From contig CAZGWH010000001.1 in the NCBI GenBank assembly GCA_964529325.1, forward strand, positions 1 to 64,000: DNA of 64,000 nucleotides, in the 5' to 3' direction. Origin of the DNA: GCA-2689995 sp964529325. Its GTDB lineage: Bacteria > Fidelibacterota > Marinisomatia > SCGC-AAA003-L08 > GCA-2689995. Under the pieces are notes generated by a model. It searched no databases. It was not told where the DNA came from and saw only the letters and a list, made by a program, of their open reading frames with translations. The number at the start of each line of letters is the position of its first letter. Position 1 is the first letter of the stretch. Below, piece by piece: positions 17,501 through 26,868 of the stretch. Made by a program: the position numbers and the translations under genes.

Positions 17501-17822
17501 CTTGAATTGAATCTAAAAGTTGGTCTTTCCATGTATTACCAAATAATACTAGCGAATATTGGGATAATGAATCGGGAGTAAATTCTGAAATAACCCATTC
17601 ATTAACATCAACATCATCTTCTCCATGAGAAATTAAATCTATAAACCCATTTTCAAAATCTTCTATAATTTCAGACCGAAGAATTGAGGAATTATTTATA
17701 AACTGAAATAAAACAGCTCTATTTATATTGTTCATTTCCTTTAGTTGTGTTTCAACATTTAGATTTACTGCAAATAAACTAGTAAATAAAACTACAAATA
17801 AGTAATTTAATTTGTTAATCAT
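14592..17822 (-). CDS. Large secreted CapA-like phosphoesterase-fold protein with PKD and dockerin-like domains
   Basis: 1076 residues with a signal peptide (LFVVLFTSLFAVNLN). An N-terminal region of unknown fold precedes a PKD-like domain (about 225-315, YYWSFGDGSTDTISNPQHTY). Next is a CapA/PGA_cap domain (about 328-610) with GDVMMGRR, IANLETPIT, SLANNHFLDY and the INHHPHVLQGIE...SLGNFVF block. A carbohydrate-binding-like region follows, then a second PKD (about 945-1005), and finally the duplicated dockerin-like tail (GDINLDNEVNVLDVLLFVN and ADLNFDIEVNVLDILLLIN). CapA-domain proteins act in poly-gamma-glutamate or capsule-related processes, but here the domain is exported and embedded in adhesion modules, so the substrate is open. 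It is divergent from the protease gene at 17976. Confidence 0.85.
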   Translation of the reverse strand: MINKLNYLFVVLFTSLFAVNLNVETQLKEMNNINRAVLFQFINNSSILRSEIIEDFENGFIDLISHGEDDVDVNEWVISEFTPDSLSQYSLVLFGNTWKDQLLDSIQVSTQSVWSLDMYSSLIGNNLNSEIQAIGFEDTVGNRIYYSIWGTQSVDIEFFENYYQGYFTLNNWAEVVLPIGIDWFDRFNYEPIINKLFYVNDADGWFSDSIYFDNIIDISEDLPIAPLVAISIDEEVISEVDEFGRLTQTYQFYSEVVDVDSDLDSIIYYWSFGDGSTDTISNPQHTYLTEDDHLYSVTLIVKDPTGLLGYALIPVHLDIGESTFPIKMNFVGDVMMGRRYNCISAPTNDENCNDGIIPTCGSEYLFEYINPYFGDIADISIANLETPITDFPENPHPTKSIVFYSKAETISALDYAGIDVVSLANNHFLDYMVDGMLETQNQLDSVEIKYFGAGLNEYEAMSPVFINKSGVNIAIIGSSNIDGREYNEQPYLDSGYNKPGFYKMNENNVSRQIENIDSISDIIILETHSGAEYSLEPRFYYGEDELYNPFFTEPTRENIEFRHFAIDAGADMVINHHPHVLQGIELYNGNLIAHSLGNFVFDQRYPETWQTIIINSEINESGFSKHWIQPVFIQNYIPKPATGKLAHRILDNLAYKSRKLDTYLHVDYENEIAEVLFNPDEQISNVYYILSDSLLNNNTGYNISKPIELERVGSIKNLEFLNNGEFEFRLGREIIMMGDFEYNPPMDCWDPGINYWRMIPHDSEFINDSISYNGEYALQQIRNYFDENNAITEISYCVPIMNQFEHTVHGVVKGDNANNARINTYYYSDRNCGNSIANESLMGTLNGYFDWTNFEREIEIPENGNFVDMIIRSSPPENGTSNVYFDDLGIIQWEAWQNINGLDSLLYPNDFYYIQIRSTSQVIVEMEVEEIKYEILPEPQPIFNVESNLICEGESVQFLNSSTGVNLWWQWEVGNEEVQFAENPIFILNEIGWYDVTLTIFDLHGELTSNTMENFIHVYSCFEGDINLDNEVNVLDVLLFVNLIINNEFNEIADLNFDIEVNVLDILLLINIILEN

Positions 17823-17975
17823 AAAAAGAATTTACTCTGTTTTATAAATTAATTACACCTAAAGGAAAATATAAAATTGTAACTAATATTTTTAAATAAT
17901 ACAATTAATTCTACTTGTTGAAAGGATTCATATTATTTTAAATTTCTATCAATTATTTTTCAAAGGAATTCTTCA

Positions 17976-20009
17976 ATGAAAGCATTATATTTAATCTTTT
18001 CAATTACTATTGCCTTTTCAAATCAGGTGAAAAATCAAAATCCCCATCTAAAACATTTTAATATTATAAGTGGTCAATTAAAAAAAATCACCAATAACCC
18101 AGAATATTTAATAAGGGAATACCTCTCTAATAATAAATTTCAATCAGGATATACAAATGAAATTGATTTTAAATTAAAAACAATTAATGAAGATAAAAAT
18201 AATACTACACATTTAATTTTTCAACAATACTATTTAAATATCCCCGTTTTTGGAAAAACTATAAGAGCTCATATAAATAAAAATAATCAATTATCATCAA
18301 TTTCATCAAATATCGAGCAATTTAATATTCATATTCAACCAACTATACCAATTAAAGAGGCAATGAATAAAATAAAACTTATCAAAAAAATTAACCGAAA
18401 ATCATACATAAAATATAATCAATTGTATATTTATTTAAAAGAGAACAAACCATATTTAATTTATTCATTTGAATATGTTAATTTTGAAAATCCATATAAA
18501 TATTTTATTGATGCACATTCAGGTGAAATTATTTTGGAGTTCCCACTTTCATTTCAAGATGGACCAACAACAGGAAGTGGTATAAATTTAATGAATCAAA
18601 ATATTGAAGAATTACAAGTTTATGAAGGAAATTCATATAATCCAATTGGAAATCAATCGACCCCATATTTGATTTGTGAAGAATATTGTTGGGATTATGG
18701 TGATTGTGATGGTGAAAATTATAATGATTGTGTAATTGCACCACAACAAGGGGATTGTTCTAATGGTTTTTTGACCGATTGTAATGGTGAATGTTTTAGT
18801 GAATGGTATATGCAATTTCCTGGCGTAGGGAATGGGTTTTGTAATGACCCCTGGATTGCATTTAATGACTCTACAATTGCGACGGGTAGCTACAATTTGG
18901 TAGATGAAAGCAACTCTGAATTAGGTACAATTTATACTTTAAATAGTTATGGAGGATTTTATGAAAATATTTCATTGGTAAACAGTGAAACCTCAATTTT
19001 TAACAATAATGATAATAGCCTTTCACACCATTCAGGTGTAAGCGCTCATGATTATCAACGAAAAACTCTCGATTATTTTTGGAACTACCATAATTATGCA
19101 GGAATAGATGGAAATGGTAAGCGAACAATTTCAGTTGTTAATTATTTTTCAAACTCAAGTATTAGTCAAAACAACGCATTTTATAATGCATCACTAGATA
19201 TTTTAACTTATGGATATGGTTCTGCAAGTTATCGACCATTTTGTGCGGGACTTGATGTTGTGACTCATGAATTTAGTCACGGCTATACAGCACATACATC
19301 GGGTTTAATTTATAGAAATCAAGCCGGGGCATTAAATGAATCAATGTCTGATGTATTTGGTTATTTAGTTGAAGCTGTTTATCAAGATGGTGGTGACTGG
19401 TTACAAGCAGAAGATGTTCATGTTAATGGTGCAGGAAGAAGTTTTAATAACCCTCCTCAATTTGGGCAACCAGACCACAGAGATCATAATTATTTTGTAC
19501 AATACAATCCTAACCCTCAATGGAACAATGATTTTGGAGGTGTACATACAAATTCAGGGATAACAAACAAATTACTCTATTTAACAATTCAAGGTGATAT
19601 ACATTATAATATTGCCGTACCACCATTTGAAGAAGATATAGTCCAATCTCGAATTATTGCAGGAAATATATGGTTCGCTTGGAATACATACTATCTAGAC
19701 ATAGAAGATGATTTTCAAATATCAAGAGATAAAATGCTTCAAGTTGTACAAGATATTTATCCTGGAAGATTAGATTATTTACAAACAGTTATAAATGGAT
19801 GGGCATCACTTGGATGGGGAACTGAAATTGTATCTGGAGACTTTAATGAAGATTTAATTGTGAATATTCAAGATGTAATTATATTGATAAATATTATTTT
19901 AGGTAACTTCATACCAACTGAACATCAACAGTTGTTTGGTGATTTAAATCAAGATGGATTATTAAATATTCAAGATATACTTGAAATTGTTGTTATCATT
20001 ATGGATTGA
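17976..20009 (+). CDS. Secreted thermolysin-like metalloprotease (M4) with dockerin-like tail
   Basis: 677 residues. Signal peptide (about 1-17), FTP-type propeptide (about 40-130), PepSY-like segment (about 145-190, YKYFIDAHSGEIIL). A Cys-rich insertion (about 228-290) with CDGENYNDC and TDCNGEC motifs sits before the catalytic domain. The M4 zinc site is THEFSHGYTAH at about 429-439, with the third ligand in ALNESMSDVFG. The later catalytic His lies in GVHTNSGITNKLLYL. The C-terminus (about 620-677) is a duplicated dockerin-like repeat, FNEDLIVNIQDVIILIN and LNQDGLLNIQDILEI. It probably degrades extracellular proteins. The next gene begins 109 bp downstream. Confidence 0.93.
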   Translation: MKALYLIFSITIAFSNQVKNQNPHLKHFNIISGQLKKITNNPEYLIREYLSNNKFQSGYTNEIDFKLKTINEDKNNTTHLIFQQYYLNIPVFGKTIRAHINKNNQLSSISSNIEQFNIHIQPTIPIKEAMNKIKLIKKINRKSYIKYNQLYIYLKENKPYLIYSFEYVNFENPYKYFIDAHSGEIILEFPLSFQDGPTTGSGINLMNQNIEELQVYEGNSYNPIGNQSTPYLICEEYCWDYGDCDGENYNDCVIAPQQGDCSNGFLTDCNGECFSEWYMQFPGVGNGFCNDPWIAFNDSTIATGSYNLVDESNSELGTIYTLNSYGGFYENISLVNSETSIFNNNDNSLSHHSGVSAHDYQRKTLDYFWNYHNYAGIDGNGKRTISVVNYFSNSSISQNNAFYNASLDILTYGYGSASYRPFCAGLDVVTHEFSHGYTAHTSGLIYRNQAGALNESMSDVFGYLVEAVYQDGGDWLQAEDVHVNGAGRSFNNPPQFGQPDHRDHNYFVQYNPNPQWNNDFGGVHTNSGITNKLLYLTIQGDIHYNIAVPPFEEDIVQSRIIAGNIWFAWNTYYLDIEDDFQISRDKMLQVVQDIYPGRLDYLQTVINGWASLGWGTEIVSGDFNEDLIVNIQDVIILINIILGNFIPTEHQQLFGDLNQDGLLNIQDILEIVVIIMD

Positions 20010-20118
20010 TTAAATTTATTTAATTGTTCTAAAAATATATTTAGTAACCCTTTGTAATTTATTCTGTCCAATTATTTATTAAATTCGTCAATTTCAATAA
20101 TTATTTATAGGCATTTAA

Positions 20119-21558
20119 ATGAATTCATTTAATTTAAACACAATTTGTAAAAATTTAAAAACGAAAGCTGACTGGTTTAGTTTGCGTGAAGTTTTTGAAT
20201 CTACAAATACACATGTTGCAAGAGATGGTAATCCTGAGGCCAATCATACAAACTCAACCCATGGAGTTATGATTGAAATATTAATTTATGGACAGTTTGG
20301 TTATTCAGCAACGAATGAATTAACATTACAAGGTATACAAAACGCTATTGAAAAAGCTGAGTTCTTTGCACTTAACGCTTCAAAATATTCACTTGTTAAA
20401 TTTGACCCAAGTGTTCGTCCAACAAATAGTGGGAAATATAAGTCCAACGCTAAAAATAATATAAATGATATTTCAATCCCTGAAATAAATAATTTATTAG
20501 TATCATCAAATCAATATTTAAAACATTCTGACCGCATTATTTGTACAACAGGATTTGCAATGATCGTGGATTCAAAACATAAGTATACCTGCAGTAATGG
20601 TAGTAATATAGAACAAGATTTTCAATTTATTTCCTTAGATTTTTCTGCAACGGGACAGCATAATGGAATTATTCAAAAAAGAACTGACCATGGAATGCTT
20701 GCAAGAAGTTATCAAATAGGTACAGAATTTATATTGGATACAAATATTAAAGAAAGATGCAAAAAAATTGGTAAACAAGCTGATGAATTATTATTTGCTG
20801 AAGAATGTCCAACAGGAGAGATGGATTTGGTTTTAGCTCCGGATCAAATGATGCTTCAAATCCATGAATCTGTAGGCCACCCATTAGAAGTAGATAGAAT
20901 ACTTGGAGATGAACGGAATTATGCCGGTTGGAGTTTTATTAGGATGGATGATTTCAATAATCTTCAATATGGTTCTAATTTAATGAATATCACATTTGAC
21001 CCAATGGTAAATCAACAATTTGCTTCTTATAAATTTGATGATAGTGGGTTAGAAGCTAAAAAAGATTACATTATAAAAGATGGTGTATTAATTAAAGGAT
21101 TAGGTGGAACTGAAAGTCAATTCAGGTCTAAGTTAGATGGGGTTGCAAATTTCAGGTCATCTTCGTGGAATCGACCCCCAATCGATAGAATGGCAAATTT
21201 AAATTTAGAACCTGGTAATTCAACCTTTAATGAAATTATTTCGAATATTGAAAATGGGGTTTATATGGAATCAAATAAATCATGGTCAATTGATGACTAC
21301 CGAAATAAATTTCAATTTGGATGTGAATATGGTAAATTAATTGAAAATGGAGTGATAACAAAAACATTACGAAATCCTAATTATCGAGGAATTACAACAC
21401 CATTTTGGAATAAGCTTAAAAGTGTTGGCGATGAATCAACATTTAAAATATATGGCACACCTTATTGCGGAAAAGGTGAACCTAATCAAATAATAAGAGT
21501 TGGACATGCCTCTCCAGTTTGCCATTTTGAAAATATTGATGTTTTTGGAGGAAATTAA
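20119..21558 (+). CDS. tldD: TldD/PmbA-family metalloprotease, TldD-type subunit
   Basis: 479 residues. TldD-TldE heterodimers are cytoplasmic zinc proteases that trim unfolded peptides and, in some bacteria, modified-peptide precursors. The zinc motif HExxxH is present as IHESVGHPLEVDRILGDE (about residue 250), which marks this as the catalytic TldD-type subunit. The C-terminal Cys-containing strand TPYCGKGEPNQIIRVGHA is typical. The partner gene overlaps or follows directly. Confidence 0.93.
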   Translation: MNSFNLNTICKNLKTKADWFSLREVFESTNTHVARDGNPEANHTNSTHGVMIEILIYGQFGYSATNELTLQGIQNAIEKAEFFALNASKYSLVKFDPSVRPTNSGKYKSNAKNNINDISIPEINNLLVSSNQYLKHSDRIICTTGFAMIVDSKHKYTCSNGSNIEQDFQFISLDFSATGQHNGIIQKRTDHGMLARSYQIGTEFILDTNIKERCKKIGKQADELLFAEECPTGEMDLVLAPDQMMLQIHESVGHPLEVDRILGDERNYAGWSFIRMDDFNNLQYGSNLMNITFDPMVNQQFASYKFDDSGLEAKKDYIIKDGVLIKGLGGTESQFRSKLDGVANFRSSSWNRPPIDRMANLNLEPGNSTFNEIISNIENGVYMESNKSWSIDDYRNKFQFGCEYGKLIENGVITKTLRNPNYRGITTPFWNKLKSVGDESTFKIYGTPYCGKGEPNQIIRVGHASPVCHFENIDVFGGN

Positions 21559-21559
21559 A

Positions 21560-22882
21560 ATGGAAACATTATGTAGAGAACTTTCAAAAAATACGTTTCA
21601 ATTACTCAAAAAAAATGAGCATTTATCAATTTCATTTAGTGGAGAAAATAGTAATTTTATCCGTGTAAATGAATCGAAAGTCAGGCAAATTTCAACTGTC
21701 ATTAATGGTGAAATTGAAATTGAATTAATTATTGGTCAGAAAAAAACAGTTCATGGATTTACATTAACATCAAATAATATAACCAATTTAATTAAAGTAG
21801 AATCAGAATTATATAAAATGAGAGCATATATAAATGAATTACCAAATGATCCATTTATTGTGTTGCCAAAAGAAGGTGAATCAAGTAAAAAAATAATAAA
21901 AGGTAACCTCATAAACGACGATGAAATTTTAGACTCAATTCTCCCTCCGCTTTCAAAAGTCGATTCCTCAGGAATTTGGGCATCAGGAATAATTTTTAAA
22001 GGATTTGCAAGTTGCAAAGGGGTTTTTCATTGGTTTGAAACTGAAAATTATTCTTTTGATTTTTCACTTATTACCAAAGATGAAAAAATGGTAAAAGAGA
22101 CTTATACAGGAAATTATTGGAATCAAAAAGATTATAATCTATTTATTGAAAATGCAATTCTAAAATTTAATTCAATGGAAAAGAAAAATATAAAGCTAAA
22201 ACCTGGAAAATATAAAACCTACATTGCTCCTGCTGGAATTTCAGATTTAATAAATATGTTTAGCTGGGGGGGTATTAGTGAAAGTGCAATTAGGCAAGGA
22301 GGGAGCGCATTTTGTAAAATGAGAAATGAAAACATATCCCTAAACCCTCAATTTAATTTAATAGAAGATTTTAATTTAGGATTGAATGCACGGTTCAATA
22401 ATTATGGTGAACTATCTCCAGATAAGTTAAATATAATTTCTTCAGGAAAACTAATAAATACACTTATTTCATCTCGTACAGCAATAGAATATAATTTAGA
22501 AAGCAATAAAGCTGAAATAAATGAAGGACTTAGAACTCCCGTAATTGCTCCTGGGAATTTGAATGAAAATGATATTCTAAAAGAAATTGGAACGGGGATT
22601 TATTTATCTAACCTCCATTATTTAAATTGGAGTGATCAACCCAATGGTAGAATAACAGGAATGACTCGATACGCATCATTTTGGGTTGAAAATGGAGAAA
22701 TAATATCTCCAATTGAACAAATGAGGTTTGATGATAGTTTTTATAATTTCTTTGGAAACAACTTATCACATATTTCAAAAAAAACGCAAATAATCCCAGA
22801 TGTTTCAACTTATAATGCTCGTTCATTAGGGGGAGTAAAATGTCCTGGGATGATTATTGATAATTTTAAGCTTACGCTATAA
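21560..22882 (+). CDS. pmbA: TldD/PmbA-family protease, TldE (PmbA)-type subunit
   Basis: 440 residues from ATG 21560, which is preceded by a strong ribosome-binding site GGAGGAA (21547-21553) inside the end of tldD; a longer frame from 21500 lacks this support. It is homologous to TldD but has no HExxxH, as expected for the non-catalytic TldE/PmbA partner. Family motifs include APGNLNENDILKEIGTG and the closing SLGGVKCPGMIIDNFKL. The tight coupling to tldD indicates equimolar expression as a heterodimer. It shares the TAATG stop/start overlap with the next gene. Confidence 0.92.
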   Translation: METLCRELSKNTFQLLKKNEHLSISFSGENSNFIRVNESKVRQISTVINGEIEIELIIGQKKTVHGFTLTSNNITNLIKVESELYKMRAYINELPNDPFIVLPKEGESSKKIIKGNLINDDEILDSILPPLSKVDSSGIWASGIIFKGFASCKGVFHWFETENYSFDFSLITKDEKMVKETYTGNYWNQKDYNLFIENAILKFNSMEKKNIKLKPGKYKTYIAPAGISDLINMFSWGGISESAIRQGGSAFCKMRNENISLNPQFNLIEDFNLGLNARFNNYGELSPDKLNIISSGKLINTLISSRTAIEYNLESNKAEINEGLRTPVIAPGNLNENDILKEIGTGIYLSNLHYLNWSDQPNGRITGMTRYASFWVENGEIISPIEQMRFDDSFYNFFGNNLSHISKKTQIIPDVSTYNARSLGGVKCPGMIIDNFKLTL

Positions 22883-24816
22883 TGTTTATGGATCCCTCTC
22901 AACGAATTAATAAATTGATATTATTTCTTTTTATTATACTATCATCCCTTCCCGCTGGGGTTATATCAAAACATTATTTAGGTGCTCGATTAAATATAGA
23001 TAATAATGAAGCAACATTTATTGATAAAATTGAATGTGAAGCAAATCCACATTGGACATTTAATCTTTCATCTGAATTAACAATTTCAGCAATTTTAATA
23101 AATGATAAAATACGGAAATTCACTAAATTAATTTCAGGACCTTCACAAACTCAGTATAAAATACATCGAAATTTTTGGGAACCAAAAGATGCCTTAATCT
23201 ATATTGAATATTATTCAAATCAATCGGATATTTTTCATGAGATAATACCAAATCAACTCGTACAATTAAAAGCGAGCGAATATTTTTATCCAACAGGAAA
23301 TGAATTTACATCTCAATTTGAATTTCATTTGCAAATACCATCTGATTGGAAATTAATTAGTGACGGTAATGTTATGAAGATAAAAAATAAACAAAATAGC
23401 TATAAAATTTTATCACCAAAAAAGATTACTCAATTAAATTTATTCTTTTTAAAAGATTATCAGGAAACACCACAATTAAATAAGTTATTACTTACACTAT
23501 TTTCCAATAATTTAGCTAATCAAGTAAAAGAAGAAATTATAAATAATTTTTTTACAGCACTTCAGATAGCTGAAGATTTATTAGGCCCATTCCCATTCCC
23601 TAAATTTGATATTGTGCTCAGTGAGTATGAATTTGAATCAAATTCAATTATTTTTATAAATCCATTGGAATTAAAGGCTGAACTAAATAATTTACCCGTA
23701 AAAATATTAAATCAATATTATAGATATTATTTATTTCCGACAGAATTATCTAACCTAAATTGGATTGAAGCAATTCAAATTTATTTATTAGATTATCTGC
23801 CAACATTATATAAAAATCCAATTTCTGCACAATTATTTAGAAAAGAAATACTAAATTCAAATTCTAAATCAATAACTTCAAATATCTTTAATGATACTTT
23901 GCAAACCGAAATAGATAAATATGAAATTCAAAACTATTTATTTCTTTTATTCACATTAGAAAAACAAATAGGGAAAGAAAATTTAATAAATAAACTACAA
24001 TTATCTATTGAAAAATTTGCTTTCAATAAAGTAGATAAAACAAAATATTTCACTTTTCTATTTGATGAATTATTTAATGATATGGATTTTTATTTAACTG
24101 AGAGATCATCTTTTCAATTCGAAATTCCAACTATTGAAATTGTAGAATCAGAACAAATAATCTCATTATTACAACCAAACAAAGTATTGCCCATGTTATT
24201 ACCAATCACCTATTATTTTAATAATAAATCTAAATTAGATAGCACTTTATATACAAAATCATTTAAAACCACTCTTGCAAATAAAATAGATTCAAGTTTA
24301 ATTAAAATAGAAATTGATCCATCGTATCAAATATTTCGTTCATTGAATGAAACAGAAATTGATACAAAAATTAAAGATATCTTTAATTATCCAATTTTGC
24401 AAGTCTCAGTCTCAAATCAAATTTCAAATCAAACCCATATCCATAAATTAATTTTGGATGTTTTTCAAAATCAAAATATTATATTCACTAAATTTGATGA
24501 ATTGAACTCAAATTTACCTTCTATTATTATTGGAGACTTGCCAAATGAATTTAAATATTTATCAACAGAAACAGACATAATATTAAATGGTCGTAAATTT
24601 TATTTAAAAAATCACTGTCTTGCATACGCAATCCATTCACAGAAGAATCTTACAAACTTAATAATTTATTCAGATTCTGAAAAGCAAATTATTCCTGTAT
24701 TAAATAAATTAAAATTCTTTAAAAATTATGGTTATTTTATTTTAAGAAATGGAAATAATGCTGATAAGGGGATACATAAAACACATAAAAAACAATTAAT
24801 TTGGAAAAATAAATGA
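22882..24816 (+). CDS. Exported protein resembling an inactive M1-type aminopeptidase
   Basis: 644 residues with an N-terminal hydrophobic signal (KLILFLFIILSSLPAGV). Residues about 35-190 look like the beta-rich N-terminal domain of M1 peptidases. LGPFPFPKFDIVLSEYEFES (about 234-253) matches the strand that normally precedes the GxMEN loop. Where the zinc motif HExxH should be, the sequence reads NQYYRYY (277-283), followed by NWIEAIQIYLLDYLP, the counterpart of the WLNEG helix. The zinc ligands are therefore absent, and a hydrolytic role is unlikely. The C-terminal half is unrecognised. The gene overlaps pmbA by one base. Family assignment is by pattern only. Confidence 0.6.
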   Translation: MFMDPSQRINKLILFLFIILSSLPAGVISKHYLGARLNIDNNEATFIDKIECEANPHWTFNLSSELTISAILINDKIRKFTKLISGPSQTQYKIHRNFWEPKDALIYIEYYSNQSDIFHEIIPNQLVQLKASEYFYPTGNEFTSQFEFHLQIPSDWKLISDGNVMKIKNKQNSYKILSPKKITQLNLFFLKDYQETPQLNKLLLTLFSNNLANQVKEEIINNFFTALQIAEDLLGPFPFPKFDIVLSEYEFESNSIIFINPLELKAELNNLPVKILNQYYRYYLFPTELSNLNWIEAIQIYLLDYLPTLYKNPISAQLFRKEILNSNSKSITSNIFNDTLQTEIDKYEIQNYLFLLFTLEKQIGKENLINKLQLSIEKFAFNKVDKTKYFTFLFDELFNDMDFYLTERSSFQFEIPTIEIVESEQIISLLQPNKVLPMLLPITYYFNNKSKLDSTLYTKSFKTTLANKIDSSLIKIEIDPSYQIFRSLNETEIDTKIKDIFNYPILQVSVSNQISNQTHIHKLILDVFQNQNIIFTKFDELNSNLPSIIIGDLPNEFKYLSTETDIILNGRKFYLKNHCLAYAIHSQKNLTNLIIYSDSEKQIIPVLNKLKFFKNYGYFILRNGNNADKGIHKTHKKQLIWKNK

Positions 24817-24825
24817 GGTCGCACA

Positions 24826-25503
24826 ATGTCAATCCAATCAACAACAGGTCATTATGCAAATATGAGAAATCGATTTGTTCACAATGGTCTAAATGGATTT
24901 CTTGATTATGAAGTAATAGAATTATTACTAAAACTTTCCGATAATCGAAGAGATCAAAAGAATACTGCTAAACGATTAATTAAACAATTTAAATCCTTAA
25001 AAGGTGTTTTAAGTGCATCAAACTCTGATTTACTTAATATTGAAGGAATTGGGCCATCCAATATTTTTGGTTTAAAATTTGTTCACGCTGTAGCTGATAG
25101 ATATTTAAAAGATAATGTAATTGAAGAAAACTTTATTCGCTCATCAAATGATGTTATTCAATATTTAACTTATAATTTAAGAGATAGAAATAGAGAAGCA
25201 TTTCTTATTATATATTTAAATGGTAGAAATCAAATTTTAGAAATCGAGCAATTATTTGAAGGCTCATTAACTTCAAGTGCTGTTTATTCAAGAGAAGTTA
25301 TTAAAGGTATTTTACAAAAAGATGCGGCGTCAATAATTTTAGTACATAATCACCCTTCTGGAAATCCAAACCCATCAAAAGAAGATCAGAAAATCACAAA
25401 AAAATTAATTAATGCATGTAAATCAATTGATGTAACAGTTCATGATCATATTATTATTGCAGGAAATAACCACACTTCATTTGTTGAACGAGGTTTAATT
25501 TAA
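24826..25503 (+). CDS. radC: RadC-like JAB domain protein
   Basis: 225 residues. N-terminal UPF0758 region with a helix-hairpin-helix (LLNIEGIGPSNIFGLK, about 66-81). C-terminal JAB/MPN-like domain with the metal motif HNHPSGNPNPSKED (about 175-188). RadC was once linked to DNA repair, but its true role is unsettled. A good GAGG Shine-Dalgarno precedes the ATG, and the gene follows the M1-like gene by 9 bp. It converges on sdaA with no gap. Confidence 0.95.
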   Translation: MSIQSTTGHYANMRNRFVHNGLNGFLDYEVIELLLKLSDNRRDQKNTAKRLIKQFKSLKGVLSASNSDLLNIEGIGPSNIFGLKFVHAVADRYLKDNVIEENFIRSSNDVIQYLTYNLRDRNREAFLIIYLNGRNQILEIEQLFEGSLTSSAVYSREVIKGILQKDAASIILVHNHPSGNPNPSKEDQKITKKLINACKSIDVTVHDHIIIAGNNHTSFVERGLI

Positions 25504-26862
25504 TTAACACTCAACAACATTAACAGCTAGTCCCCCAAGAGATGTTTCTTTGTATTTTGATTGCATATCTTTTCCAGTTTCAAACATCGTTTTAATTACT
25601 TGATCTAAAGAAACTAAATGCTCTCCAGTTCCTTTTAATGCCATTCTTGCCGCATTAATTGCTTTAACTGCCCCCATCGCGTTTCTTTCAATACATGGGA
25701 TTTGAACTAATCCTCCAATGGGGTCACAAGTTAACCCTAAATTATGCTCCATTCCAATTTCCGCCGCATTTTCTATTTGACGGCTAGAACCTCCCATCGC
25801 AGAAACTAAACCACCTGCCGCCATTGAACATGCAACTCCAACTTCTCCTTGGCACCCAACTTCTGCGCCCGAAATAGATGCATTTGATTTATATAATAAT
25901 CCGATTGCACCAGCAGTTAATAAAAAGTTTTTAATTCCAGATTGATTATTTCTAGCAATAAATACAGTATAATATTTTATAACCGCAGGAATAATACCAG
26001 CGGCTCCATTTGTTGGTGCAGTTACAATTTTCCCACCTCGTGCATTTTCTTCATTAACTGCAATTGCCCATACATTTACCCAATCCATAATATTCAAAGG
26101 ATTGTTTTCATCCTCTTTTAATAATAATTCATATAATTGGGGTGCTCTTCGAGTTACTTTTAATTTACCTGGTAAATTTGTATTTGAATTTATTCCTCTT
26201 TTAATACACTCATTCATCGTTTCCCAAATTTTCAATAACTCTTTTGAAATATTTAAATTAGGCGATATTGAATTTTCATTTTCATATATTAGTCTTGAAA
26301 TAGAGATTTTTTCATTTTCAGAAATAAACAATAAATCTTTACCTGATTTAAATTCAAATTTAACATTATAATCAATTGAGCTATTATTACTTATCGCATC
26401 ATCTGCTATAACAAACCCTCCACCAATTGAATAATAAAGCTTACTTAAAATTAATTTTTTATCTGAAAAAATTGAAAACTCTATCGCATTTGAGTGAAAA
26501 TCAAATAATTTATCATATTCAAAAATGATATCTGAAATTGGATTAAAATTAATTTTTTTACTTTTAAATTCAACAAAATTATTTTCATGAACTATATTAT
26601 TTATGTTATCCATATCATTATTAGAAATCGATTGAGGAGTAAACCCAGATAGACCTAAAATAATTGCCCTATCAGTTCCATGACCTTTTCCTGTCCAAGC
26701 TAATGAGCCATGTAATTTCACTTGGATATTATTAATTTGTTCTAGAAGTCCATTCTCATTGCAATAATCAATAAAATTATAGCTTGCTGTCATTGGCCCC
26801 ATCGTATGGGAACTTGACGGTCCAATTCCAATTTTAAATAAATCAAAAATACTAAAATTCAT
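25504..26862 (-). CDS. sdaA: L-serine dehydratase, iron-sulfur type, single chain
   Basis: Converts L-serine to pyruvate and ammonia. The 452-residue protein joins the beta part (about 1-160, IGPSSSHTMGPMTAS at 12-26) and the alpha part (about 175-452). The [4Fe-4S] Cys residues are seen in GCQGEVGVACSMAAGG and in CDPIGGLVQIPCIERN. The C-terminal Cys typical of the family is the last residue (VEC). It forms a pair with the YqgE-like gene immediately upstream (6 bp). Confidence 0.96.
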   Translation of the reverse strand: MNFSIFDLFKIGIGPSSSHTMGPMTASYNFIDYCNENGLLEQINNIQVKLHGSLAWTGKGHGTDRAIILGLSGFTPQSISNNDMDNINNIVHENNFVEFKSKKINFNPISDIIFEYDKLFDFHSNAIEFSIFSDKKLILSKLYYSIGGGFVIADDAISNNSSIDYNVKFEFKSGKDLLFISENEKISISRLIYENENSISPNLNISKELLKIWETMNECIKRGINSNTNLPGKLKVTRRAPQLYELLLKEDENNPLNIMDWVNVWAIAVNEENARGGKIVTAPTNGAAGIIPAVIKYYTVFIARNNQSGIKNFLLTAGAIGLLYKSNASISGAEVGCQGEVGVACSMAAGGLVSAMGGSSRQIENAAEIGMEHNLGLTCDPIGGLVQIPCIERNAMGAVKAINAARMALKGTGEHLVSLDQVIKTMFETGKDMQSKYKETSLGGLAVNVVEC

Positions 26863-26868
26863 ACTATA

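Noticed and set aside
21500..21559. A longer N-terminus for the TldE subunit
   Set aside because: The extra 20 residues overlap tldD and lack a ribosome-binding site, while ATG 21560 has GGAGGAA at ideal distance.
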